Shown here one piece after another: positions 1 to 5,577 of a stretch of 5,577 nt of DNA. This DNA comes from an uncultured Eubacteriales bacterium (GTDB taxonomy: Bacteria; Bacillota; Clostridia; Lachnospirales; CAG-274): positions 1-5,577 of the forward strand of contig CABVAP010000143.1 of assembly GCA_902496345.1 (NCBI GenBank). Reading direction: 5' to 3'. The stretch's first letter is position 1; each line of letters starts with the position of its first letter. A program made the translations under genes and the position numbers. The notes below the pieces were generated by a model. That model did not search any database and was not told where the DNA came from. It worked only from the letters and a program-made list of their open reading frames with translations.

Positions 1-61
1 CGGTTTTAAAGGGGTGGTGGGACAAAGTCCCACGGTCTTAAAAAAGGTTTTAACAAACCCC
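1..61. repeat. Intergenic hairpin with flanking short direct repeats
   Basis: A perfect 7-bp inverted repeat, GTGGGAC (17-23) and GTCCCAC (27-33), is separated by AAA. An outer pairing of GGGGT (11-15) with ACCCC (57-61) could enclose it. The 8-mer GGTTTTAA occurs directly at 2-9 and again at 46-53, flanking the GC-rich hairpin. No T-tract follows the stem on either strand, so it is not a standard intrinsic terminator. Its high GC content in an AT-rich genome and its place between genes resemble a dispersed REP- or MITE-like palindromic element, but that is inference from one copy. No coding sequence is supported here. Confidence 0.4.
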
Positions 62-66
62 AATTT

Positions 67-109
67 GAACAAAAAAACGAACCATCAAATGATGGTTCGT
101 TTTTTGTTC
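67..109. terminator. Bidirectional intrinsic terminator downstream of the pectate lyase gene
   Basis: The core stem is ACGAACCATC (77-86) pairing with GATGGTTCGT (91-100) around an AAAT loop. It continues through an A7/T6 tract and, past one bulged A, through GAAC/GTTC. On the minus strand the stem is followed by seven T residues. It lies about 63 nt after the lyase stop codon and so should end that transcript. On the plus strand it is followed by six T residues and could also end a gene arriving from left of the window. Confidence 0.88.
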
Positions 110-172
110 AGTTCCTTTGTTACCTTATTTGAAAATACTTTCTTCCGTGTAGTCAATCTAAATCAACTTAAA

Positions 173-3100
173 TTAGTTTACTTTTACACCATATACTAAC
201 ATTGAATTGTTTGAGTAGATGTAGTATAAACCGTCTTTTTCAGCTGCAAATTTAATAGGAGCTTGTTTCTTTCCTTTGAGAGCAACAGTTGTTGTGTTGA
301 ATGAAGAATCTGTAAAATATACATCTTGAATAGTTTCTTCTTTTCCAGCTGTAGCATAAAGATAAATAACATCGCCAGCTTTAACGTTTACAGCAATAGT
401 GTTCTTAGATGGTTTTTTCGTAATAGCTGCTGTGATAGAATTAAGTTTTATATTAGCAGTAAATACAGTACCGTCTGTTGCTGTTAAAGACGCAGCTGTA
501 ACACCTGATGCAGGGTAGTAAATGTACAAACCGTCAATATTAACAGCTTCTTTTGATGGGAAGCTATCTCTTTGAGTGTAGCTCGCAAATGCAGAACTTC
601 CTATATCCCAGAAACTTGTTTTACCACTTCCAGTGTTTCCTGTATCACCTGTATTTCCACTGTCGCCTGTATTACCCTTGTCGCCTGTGTTTCCTTTATC
701 TCCAGTATTACCCTTTTCACCAGTGCTGTTTTTTCCACCAACTCCAGCGTAATCTTCGCCCACAGGGAATGTAAACTTAGAGTCAAGGACTTTGTGTAAA
801 ATGTTTGAAACATCTTCAGCGTCAATAACTTTGTCGCCGTTTACGTCTGCGATTTTTCTATTTACAGGTTTAGCGTGTGCCTTGTCTAATACATAGTCAA
901 GTAAAGCAACAACGTCGTTCATATCAATAACATCATCTCTATTTACATCACCGTAAAGGATTCTACCCATAGTTGTTTTTTCTGTTGTTGTTTCAGTAGC
1001 CTTTTCTGTTGTTGAGTTTACAGGAGTCTGACCTTCTGAATAAGTTTGAGTTTTAACAGCTTTAAAACTGTCAGTAAAGCCAGTAGCTTTTGCAACAATA
1101 GCAAATTTAACAACATCACCATTTTTAATATCTGTAACAGAAGCTGTACAATAAGCATTTGTTACATTTTCTGTTTTTACAACAGTATCATTTAAGTAGC
1201 AAGTAACATCGTAGCTTTCTGCCCCTTCAACAGCGTCCCAAGTAGCAGTAGCTTCTTTTGTATCTTTGTTTATATCGATATTTATGTTAGAAACTTTATC
1301 AAGCATTTGAGGTTCATCGATAATACCTTCAACATCAGAGCCATAAACAGAGAAATTATCAACTGTAAAATTATGAGCTTTTGATGCACTTGTTTGAATT
1401 ATAAGTTCATTTATTCCAGTTTCGCTAAAATTATCAGCAAGTACAAGTTCAGCACCTTTAACAATAGGTTCTGTAACTTCACCTAAGTAAAGGTCATAAG
1501 TTTTAGAATCGACGTCGCCAACAAATTTAATTTTGCAAGTTTTGCCAGCAGCAAGTTTTACACCAGTAGCTTTTGTTGTACCTTGAGGTTTACCACTTGA
1601 AACAGAAGCACCATCGCCAGAGTTTACAAAAATAGCCTGTGAACTCAAAGTAAGAGCAAATACAACGTTTGAGCCACTCATATATCTAACAAAATTGTTT
1701 GCACCGTTTGGTTTTTCACCAACAGTAAAATCAAATTCAGCTGAAAATCTACCTTTTTTGATAGGAGTAAATTTTCTAGAAACAGCTACATTTGCTGTTG
1801 TTGAATTATCTTTGATAGTGAGAGTTCCATTTGTTGCAGAAACTCCAAGACTTGAATTGCTTGTGTCATAAGTTGCTGTATATTTTTCAAAATCAGGGTT
1901 GTAACCTGTTTCGTCATCATAATTATCAAAGTCATCTTGAACAACTTTATAATCTAAGTTATCTTCGCTTATATAGCAAACGGCAGTTTCTGTTGCAGTA
2001 ACAGCAGAGCTTGCAAGTTTACCAGTAATTGCTTTAACACTAATAGTATAAGTTATTCCGTTTGTTAATTTATTAAAACCATAATTTGTATCTGATGTAG
2101 TATAAGTAGAAGTGTTTGTTCCATCAGAGATAGAAACTTCATAAGCACTTGCACCAGCAGATTCACTCCAATTAGCAGTAAGAGTTGCATTACCTTTTGT
2201 AATTTTTAGGTTAGTTGGTGCAGCAGGAGCAACATATTTAGCAGAACCAGAACTACTTGAACCGATAGAACCGTCAGGTTTAACAGCACTTACAGTAAAT
2301 GAAATTTCTTGATTTTCTGTAAGTACGATGTTAGGAACAGAGAAGTTTAATCCTTCAACTTCTTCTGAGCCTTTTAAAACTCCGTCAACGCTGTAAGCTA
2401 CTTTGTAATATGCAGCACCTAAAACAGCGTCCCATTTAAGGATAGCAGAACCGTCAGAATTAATAGATACAGCAGGGTTTTCTGGAGCAACTAAAGGTTT
2501 TTTAGGGTCGAGATTTCTAATACGACCAGCATAAGCAACAACTTTAGCTTTTGCCTCATCTGGAGTATCTGGAGTATAATCATACATAATATCAGGGTTA
2601 GTATCAAAGTTAGAATATTTAGCCCCACCTTTATATGCGTAAAAAGTATCAGGAACTTTTTCATCTCTTGTATCAGCACCATAAGCGTCAGGCTGTTGAC
2701 CAGCAGCAACGCCGTCAAGAATAGCTTTTCCGTAACCATTAAAGTAAGTTACACCTTTACAAGTTTGTGTCACATAAGCAAGTTCGCTGTTTAAGTAAGT
2801 AACTTCTTTACCACAAGTAGTAAGTTTGTTACCATAAGCCTTAATAACACCACCATTTTCACCAGAAGAGAAGCTAGAGCCGTCTTCTTTTAAGTCATTA
2901 CCTTGACCAGCCATAAACATAGGTCGAACAGTATCTTCGAAATAGTTGCTTTCAAGGAAAGCAGATGCACCAGTTGTAGCACCTATACCACCAGAGTAGT
3001 TGTGGTCATAATAGTTGTTGTAAGAGTGAACAGTAATTGTTCTTATACGAGGGTGTCTTGAACCAGATTTGTTGTACCAGTTGTGGTGATATGTAACATA

Positions 3101-4087
3101 CCCAACACCAGCAGTTTCAGATTTCATACCACATAAGGAAGTTTTTCCTGAGCTGTGGAAGTTGTTGTAGGAAACAGTTACGTAAGTTGAATCGTCCTTG
3201 ACGTCACAAGAACCGTCACCTTTCTTTTTATCTCCACCACCGTTTTTACCAATAAAGAAATCATTGTTGTGAACCCATACGTTAATGTTATCAGTCTGAA
3301 TACTTACAGCGTCATCAGGGAACTGACTAAATGCCAAGTTTCTAACCTCGATATTCTGAGTATCTCTGATGTTAAGACCCCAACCATAAACAGTTGCGTC
3401 TTCACCAACACCTTCAATAGTTACGTTTTGAATTGCTTTAAAGTTTAAAAGACTAAGTGAGTCAACCCCAGCAGGAGCAGTCACTTGCCCGATAATTCTA
3501 AGTATAATAGGCTGAGTACTTTTAGCACTTTCTCTAGCAGCCATAATTTCTCCAATACCAGTACATTCGATACTAGAGCTTCCTTTTGATACAGTATCTT
3601 TAACTGTATTTTTTGTTTCTTCTGAAATATAATAAATCTTCGCACCGTCTTTAACTGTACCGTCTAAGTTATAACCACCTGTTGTATTTTTGTGAGGGGA
3701 ATTTTTAGAGAAAGCAAAACCCTCTCTTGTATATTTCATAGGTGTAATTTGAGTTGTAGCAGCTTCTGAAGCATTTTCAGAACCTGAAACAACAGGGACA
3801 ATTTTAACATCATAAGTTGTTTCGCCCAAAAGTCCAATAATATCAACTCTTGAACCTCTAACGAGTTCAGAATCAACTTTTGTGTAAACGGCGTCCGAGT
3901 CATTAGCTTTTTTGTAGTAAACATTGTAGTTGCCTGCGTTTGAAGAATCGGCCCATTCAACATAGCCGGCCTCAAACCAAGGACTTGAAGTAGTAATTGT
4001 AATTGAATTTGATTCAGCAGCAATTACGAATGCCTGTGTCGTAAGTACCATTACAATTGCTAGGATAAAACTTAAAATCCTTTTCAT
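173..4087 (-). CDS. Secreted multidomain pectate lyase (PL1) with FN3 domains, dockerin and collagen-like linker
   Basis: This is an exported enzyme that should cleave polygalacturonate (pectin) by Ca2+-dependent beta-elimination outside the cell. The start at 4087 is chosen because AGGAGG lies 7 nt upstream and a signal peptide follows directly; a start 17 codons earlier (4138) lacks both. Residues 1-24 are a signal peptide (Lys-Arg, hydrophobic core, likely cut after AFVIAA). Residues 26-115 are FN3-like. Residues about 116-470 are the PL1 parallel beta-helix, with DGSCDVKDDSTYVTVSYNNF (291-310; Asp291 and Asp295 likely bind Ca2+), Lys315 in SGKTSL, and the RxPxxR motif (Arg344, Pro346, Arg349), where Arg344 is the expected catalytic base. 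Residues 535-618 and 621-702 are FN3 domains. Residues about 713-916 are an unassigned beta-rich module. Residues 930-1016 are FN3-like, followed by a Thr/Glu linker (1025-1040). Residues 1043-1103 are a type I dockerin with two Ca2+ loops (Asp1047/Asn1049/Asp1051/Asp1055/Asp1058 and Asp1081/Asn1083/Asp1085/Asp1089/Asp1092). Residues 1123-1155 are Gly-X-Y repeats. Residues 1157-1304 are an unassigned, possibly carbohydrate-binding module. The PL1 assignment is strong; exact substrate and cohesin partner are unknown. Confidence 0.93.
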   Translation of the reverse strand: MKRILSFILAIVMVLTTQAFVIAAESNSITITTSSPWFEAGYVEWADSSNAGNYNVYYKKANDSDAVYTKVDSELVRGSRVDIIGLLGETTYDVKIVPVVSGSENASEAATTQITPMKYTREGFAFSKNSPHKNTTGGYNLDGTVKDGAKIYYISEETKNTVKDTVSKGSSSIECTGIGEIMAARESAKSTQPIILRIIGQVTAPAGVDSLSLLNFKAIQNVTIEGVGEDATVYGWGLNIRDTQNIEVRNLAFSQFPDDAVSIQTDNINVWVHNNDFFIGKNGGGDKKKGDGSCDVKDDSTYVTVSYNNFHSSGKTSLCGMKSETAGVGYVTYHHNWYNKSGSRHPRIRTITVHSYNNYYDHNYSGGIGATTGASAFLESNYFEDTVRPMFMAGQGNDLKEDGSSFSSGENGGVIKAYGNKLTTCGKEVTYLNSELAYVTQTCKGVTYFNGYGKAILDGVAAGQQPDAYGADTRDEKVPDTFYAYKGGAKYSNFDTNPDIMYDYTPDTPDEAKAKVVAYAGRIRNLDPKKPLVAPENPAVSINSDGSAILKWDAVLGAAYYKVAYSVDGVLKGSEEVEGLNFSVPNIVLTENQEISFTVSAVKPDGSIGSSSSGSAKYVAPAAPTNLKITKGNATLTANWSESAGASAYEVSISDGTNTSTYTTSDTNYGFNKLTNGITYTISVKAITGKLASSAVTATETAVCYISEDNLDYKVVQDDFDNYDDETGYNPDFEKYTATYDTSNSSLGVSATNGTLTIKDNSTTANVAVSRKFTPIKKGRFSAEFDFTVGEKPNGANNFVRYMSGSNVVFALTLSSQAIFVNSGDGASVSSGKPQGTTKATGVKLAAGKTCKIKFVGDVDSKTYDLYLGEVTEPIVKGAELVLADNFSETGINELIIQTSASKAHNFTVDNFSVYGSDVEGIIDEPQMLDKVSNINIDINKDTKEATATWDAVEGAESYDVTCYLNDTVVKTENVTNAYCTASVTDIKNGDVVKFAIVAKATGFTDSFKAVKTQTYSEGQTPVNSTTEKATETTTEKTTMGRILYGDVNRDDVIDMNDVVALLDYVLDKAHAKPVNRKIADVNGDKVIDAEDVSNILHKVLDSKFTFPVGEDYAGVGGKNSTGEKGNTGDKGNTGDKGNTGDSGNTGDTGNTGSGKTSFWDIGSSAFASYTQRDSFPSKEAVNIDGLYIYYPASGVTAASLTATDGTVFTANIKLNSITAAITKKPSKNTIAVNVKAGDVIYLYATAGKEETIQDVYFTDSSFNTTTVALKGKKQAPIKFAAEKDGLYYIYSNNSMLVYGVKVN
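623..721 (-). repeat. Collagen-like Gly-X-Y repeat tract within the lyase gene
   Basis: Eleven consecutive Gly-X-Y triplets (residues 1123-1155) arise mainly from five 18-bp units (632-649, 650-667, 668-685, 686-703, 704-721). Each unit encodes six residues of the type NTGDKG, with Lys, Ser or Thr varying. The tract joins the dockerin to the C-terminal module. The units differ at several third-codon positions while the Gly-Asn-Thr-Gly-Asp pattern is kept. Proline is absent, so a stable collagen triple helix is uncertain and a flexible hydrophilic linker is the simpler reading. Confidence 0.85.
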
Positions 4088-4094
4088 TGCCTTA

Positions 4095-4100
4095 CCTCCT
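4095..4100 (-). promoter_or_regulatory. Ribosome binding site of the pectate lyase gene
   Basis: On the minus strand a perfect AGGAGG lies 7 nt before the ATG at 4087. It decides the start codon against the upstream in-frame ATG at 4138, which has no comparable site and would put 17 residues ahead of the signal peptide. Confidence 0.9.
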
Positions 4101-4122
4101 AAATAAAATTGATTAAATACCT

Positions 4123-4134
4123 TTTGGCCCCAAA
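4123..4134. promoter_or_regulatory. Short inverted repeat in the lyase leader (possible operator)
   Basis: TTTGG and CCAAA flank a two-base CC spacer, giving a 12-bp dyad about 36 nt upstream of the lyase start. It is a small GC-rich island in an otherwise very AT-rich leader. The spacer is too short for an RNA hairpin loop, so if functional it would be a protein-binding site. It does not match the CcpA cre consensus well. Assignment is speculative. Confidence 0.2.
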
Positions 4135-4139
4135 TCAAG

Positions 4140-4737
4140 AGTTAAAACAATCGTACCACAATTTAACAAAGTAAACAATAGACAATTTCAACAAAGTTGT
4201 ACAAATATTCTATGTTTGTCCTAATTATCATTTTATTTTTATGCAATATTTACATATAACTTTAACTTGTATTTACATCTATATTAAAAAAAGTGATACT
4301 TAAATTTAAATCAGGCAATATTTTAATATTCTTTTTTAATCCTAAAAAATCAATTTATTCAGCATTTATTATCAAATTATTTTTATTCAAAATATAAATT
4401 AGTAATATTTTTATATAAAAAATACATTTCAAACATTAAATAAAAATAAATACGTACAACTTTTAAATTCAATCATATTTATGATATATTTTCATTTTTT
4501 ATCAAATTTACAATCAAAGTTAGTTTTTAGTTAAATTATATATTTTAATCATTTTAGCTAGCTTTATTTTTGTAGTACTTGCACACACAAGCTATATATA
4601 CGAATATTATATATAACTATTATCTACGATTATGTTATTACTTTTTTCATAATAGTTCAAAAAGATAAAATTTTCTTCACAAAGAAAACAATCAAATTTT
4701 GCTTTATTTCCATAACAATAATTCAAAAATTATTTTT
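4140..4737. other. AT-rich divergent intergenic region
   Basis: About 600 bp separate the divergent lyase and sigma-K starts. No supported coding region, RNA gene or riboswitch was found. For the lyase (minus strand), GATAAT at 4229-4224 and TAGAAT at 4212-4207 resemble sigma-A -10 boxes, but neither has a convincing -35 at 16-18 bp. Other structure includes a perfect 14-bp AT palindrome TTTTTATATAAAAA (4408-4421), an inverted pair TAGCTT (4559-4564) and AAGCTA (4589-4594), and TATATATA twice (4593-4600, 4608-4615). Short patterns like these are expected by chance at this base composition. Positions 4240-4400 show nothing notable. Confidence 0.7.
4602..4630 (+). promoter_or_regulatory. Candidate sigma-E-type promoter for sigK
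   Basis: GAATATT (4602-4608) fits the Bacillus subtilis sigma-E -35 consensus KMATATT. After exactly 14 bp comes TCTACGAT (4623-4630), which matches five of eight positions of the -10 consensus CATACAMT. Transcription would begin near 4637, giving a leader of about 110 nt. In B. subtilis sigK is transcribed from a sigma-E promoter with SpoIIID, so the location is sensible. The AT-rich background makes chance matches likely. Confidence 0.33.
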
Positions 4738-4742
4738 GGAGG
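4738..4742 (+). promoter_or_regulatory. Ribosome binding site of sigK
   Basis: GGAGG lies 7 nt before the ATG at 4750 and decides the start. The in-frame ATG at 4699 has no Shine-Dalgarno sequence and would place the GGAGG inside the coding sequence. Confidence 0.88.
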
Positions 4743-4749
4743 TATTTTT

Positions 4750-5442
4750 ATGCTTTTTTCTCTTTTAAGTTTTTTTAATAGTTTTTTTCTTTTTTCTCAT
4801 ATATCAAATAGTAGCTCTTTTCCTCCACCACTTTCAAAAAAAGAAGAAGAATACTGGCTAAGCATTTTGCAAAACGGAACAGACAAAGAAAAGGAGGAAG
4901 CAAAATCAATACTTGTCGAAAGAAATCTTCGCCTAGTGGCACATATAGTCAAAAAATATCCAAATTACAAAAAAGATAGTGAAGACCTAATTTCTATCGG
5001 AACAATCGGGCTGATAAAAGCCGTAACAAGTTTTAAATTGGGCAAAAATACAAAACTTGCAACTTATGCAGCAAGATGTATAGAAAATGAAATCCTAATG
5101 AATATCCGTTCCAGTAAAAAATATCAAAACGACTTATATTTACAGGATACAGTAGGAACAGATAAAGACGGAAATCAAATAACACTTCAAGATAAAGTAG
5201 CTGATAATTCCACTCCAATAGAGGAAGAAGTCGAAAACAAAATAAAACTTTTAAAATTGCTTGAACAAATAAGAAAACTTGAATTTAGGGAGCGAGAAGT
5301 TATAGAAATGCGTTATGGGATAAGGACAGGAGAAGAAATAACGCAAAAAGATGTTGCAAAAATTTTAGGGATAAGCCGTAGTTACGTTTCAAGAATAGAA
5401 AAGAAAGCAATAAAAAAATTATCAGACCATTTTAAAGATTAA
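4750..5442 (+). CDS. sigK: RNA polymerase sporulation sigma factor sigma-K (pro-sigma-K)
   Basis: This is the late mother-cell sigma factor of sporulation, directing transcription of spore coat and maturation genes. The 230 residues are close to the usual length for the family. Residues 1-16 (MLFSLLSFFNSFFLFS) form a hydrophobic, charge-free pro-sequence of the kind removed by the intramembrane protease SpoIVFB; by analogy with B. subtilis the cut would fall near Ser16/His17, ahead of FPPPLS. Region 2 covers about 57-120, with NLRLVAHIVKK (59-69), EDLISIGTIGLIKAV (78-92) and KLATYAARCIENEILMNIR (102-120). Region 4 has EREVIEMRYG (181-190) and the helix-turn-helix TQKDVAKILGISRSYVSRIE (198-217). 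LVAHIVKK, ISRSYVSRIEKKA and the KDGNQITLQD segment favour sigma-K over sigma-E. The gene is continuous, with no skin-like element. It is divergent from the lyase and converges on a partial gene at the right edge. Confidence 0.93.
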   Translation: MLFSLLSFFNSFFLFSHISNSSSFPPPLSKKEEEYWLSILQNGTDKEKEEAKSILVERNLRLVAHIVKKYPNYKKDSEDLISIGTIGLIKAVTSFKLGKNTKLATYAARCIENEILMNIRSSKKYQNDLYLQDTVGTDKDGNQITLQDKVADNSTPIEEEVENKIKLLKLLEQIRKLEFREREVIEMRYGIRTGEEITQKDVAKILGISRSYVSRIEKKAIKKLSDHFKD

Positions 5443-5446
5443 GATT

Positions 5447-5477
5447 CATTAAACTTTTAATGTAATTATATCTTTTT
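5447..5477 (+). terminator. Possible weak terminator after sigK
   Basis: CATTAA (5447-5452) and TTAATG (5457-5462) can pair around ACTT just 4 nt after the sigK stop, and a T5 run follows at 5473-5477. The stem has one GC pair and the T run is about 10 nt away, so it would be weak. An alternative stem ATCTTTTT (5470-5477) with AAAAAGAT (5487-5494) is also possible. Confidence 0.25.
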
Positions 5478-5484
5478 ACTCAAC

Positions 5485-5512
5485 AAAAAAAGATTTGGAA
5501 AATTCCAAATCT
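5485..5512 (-). terminator. Intrinsic terminator of the converging right-edge gene
   Basis: AGATTTGGA (5491-5499) and TCCAAATCT (5504-5512) form a 9-bp stem with a 4-nt loop. On the minus strand the stem is followed directly by a T-tract (complement of A5485-5490), as in a rho-independent terminator. On the plus strand it is followed by CAGCTTG with no T-tract, so it mainly serves the minus-strand gene ending 16 nt away. Confidence 0.75.
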
Positions 5513-5528
5513 CAGCTTGTAGAAAAAG

Positions 5529-5577
5529 TTAATTTTTATCGTTATTGTCGATTTCAAAAAGCGTCGCAGACTTTTTA
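5529..5577 (-). CDS. C-terminal end of an unidentified gene (partial)
   Basis: On the minus strand one frame reads KKSATLFEIDNNDKN and then a TAA stop at 5531-5529. The 5' part lies outside the window. An intrinsic terminator oriented for this strand begins 16 nt after the stop, which is the main support for a real gene end here. The gene converges on sigK. Fifteen residues are too few to recognise a family, and no function is assigned. Another minus-strand frame stays open through the terminator stem but is a poorer choice for that reason. Confidence 0.5.
   Translation of the reverse strand, partial: KKSATLFEIDNNDKN

Noticed and set aside
14..199. Plus-strand open frame of 61 codons at the left edge
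   Set aside because: It runs through the hairpin, the bidirectional terminator and the end of the lyase gene, has no ribosome binding site, and its product looks like no protein.
553..825. Several open frames of 73-75 codons on both strands
   Set aside because: They overlie the repeat and dockerin region of the lyase gene in other frames; their low-complexity products reflect the 18-bp repeats.
2491..2739. Minus-strand open frame of 82 codons
   Set aside because: It is a shifted-frame shadow of the lyase gene with a Leu/Ile-rich composition and no ribosome binding site.
3736..4023. Minus-strand open frame of 95 codons
   Set aside because: It is a shifted-frame shadow of the N-terminal FN3-like region of the lyase, with a Leu/Gln-rich product.
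4088..4230. Riboswitch or structured leader upstream of the lyase gene
   Set aside because: No conserved riboswitch core, T-box or terminator/antiterminator pair could be seen; only a 12-bp dyad with a two-base spacer is present.
4480..4533. Small plus-strand open frame of about 17 codons
   Set aside because: It has no ribosome binding site, and its composition is what the AT-rich background would give by chance.
4699..4749. Upstream in-frame start for sigK
   Set aside because: It has no ribosome binding site and would translate through the GGAGG; the ATG at 4750 is correctly spaced and gives a typical pro-sequence.
5033..5218. Minus-strand open frame of 61 codons
   Set aside because: It lies antisense inside the conserved core of sigK and has no start signal.
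4750..5442. Skin-type interruption of sigK
   Set aside because: The reading frame is continuous through regions 2 and 4, so no excisable element is present.

Overview
The window looks like chromosomal DNA from a low-GC, endospore-forming anaerobic member of the Clostridia (Bacillota), probably a gut or rumen pectin degrader. Three things support this: the AT-rich intergenic DNA, a sporulation sigma factor of the sigma-K family with strong AGGAGG/GGAGG ribosome binding sites, and a very large secreted pectate lyase carrying a type I dockerin. The species cannot be named from the sequence alone.

Layout, left to right. Positions 1-66 hold no gene, only a perfect 7-bp hairpin between short direct repeats. 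Positions 67-109 form a strong bidirectional intrinsic terminator. Positions 173-4087 (minus strand) encode a 1304-residue exported polysaccharide lyase. Its modules in order are: signal peptide, FN3-like domain, PL1 pectate lyase domain, two FN3 domains, an unassigned beta-rich module of about 200 residues, another FN3-like domain, a Thr/Glu linker, an internal dockerin, a collagen-like Gly-X-Y linker, and an unassigned C-terminal module of about 150 residues. Positions 4140-4737 are an extremely AT-rich divergent intergenic region with only weak promoter candidates. Positions 4750-5442 (plus strand) encode an uninterrupted pro-sigma-K of 230 residues with a hydrophobic pro-sequence. At the right edge (5529-5577, minus strand) the last 15 codons of a converging gene are visible, followed by its own intrinsic terminator at 5485-5512.

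The two complete genes are transcribed divergently and do not form an operon. The lyase would act outside the cell on pectin. Sigma-K would act late in the mother cell during sporulation. Nothing in the sequence shows a functional link between them. No CRISPR array, tRNA, rRNA, insertion sequence or skin element was seen. The least explained parts are the two unassigned modules of the lyase, the internal position of its dockerin, and the T-tract-rich, charge-free pro-sequence of sigma-K.
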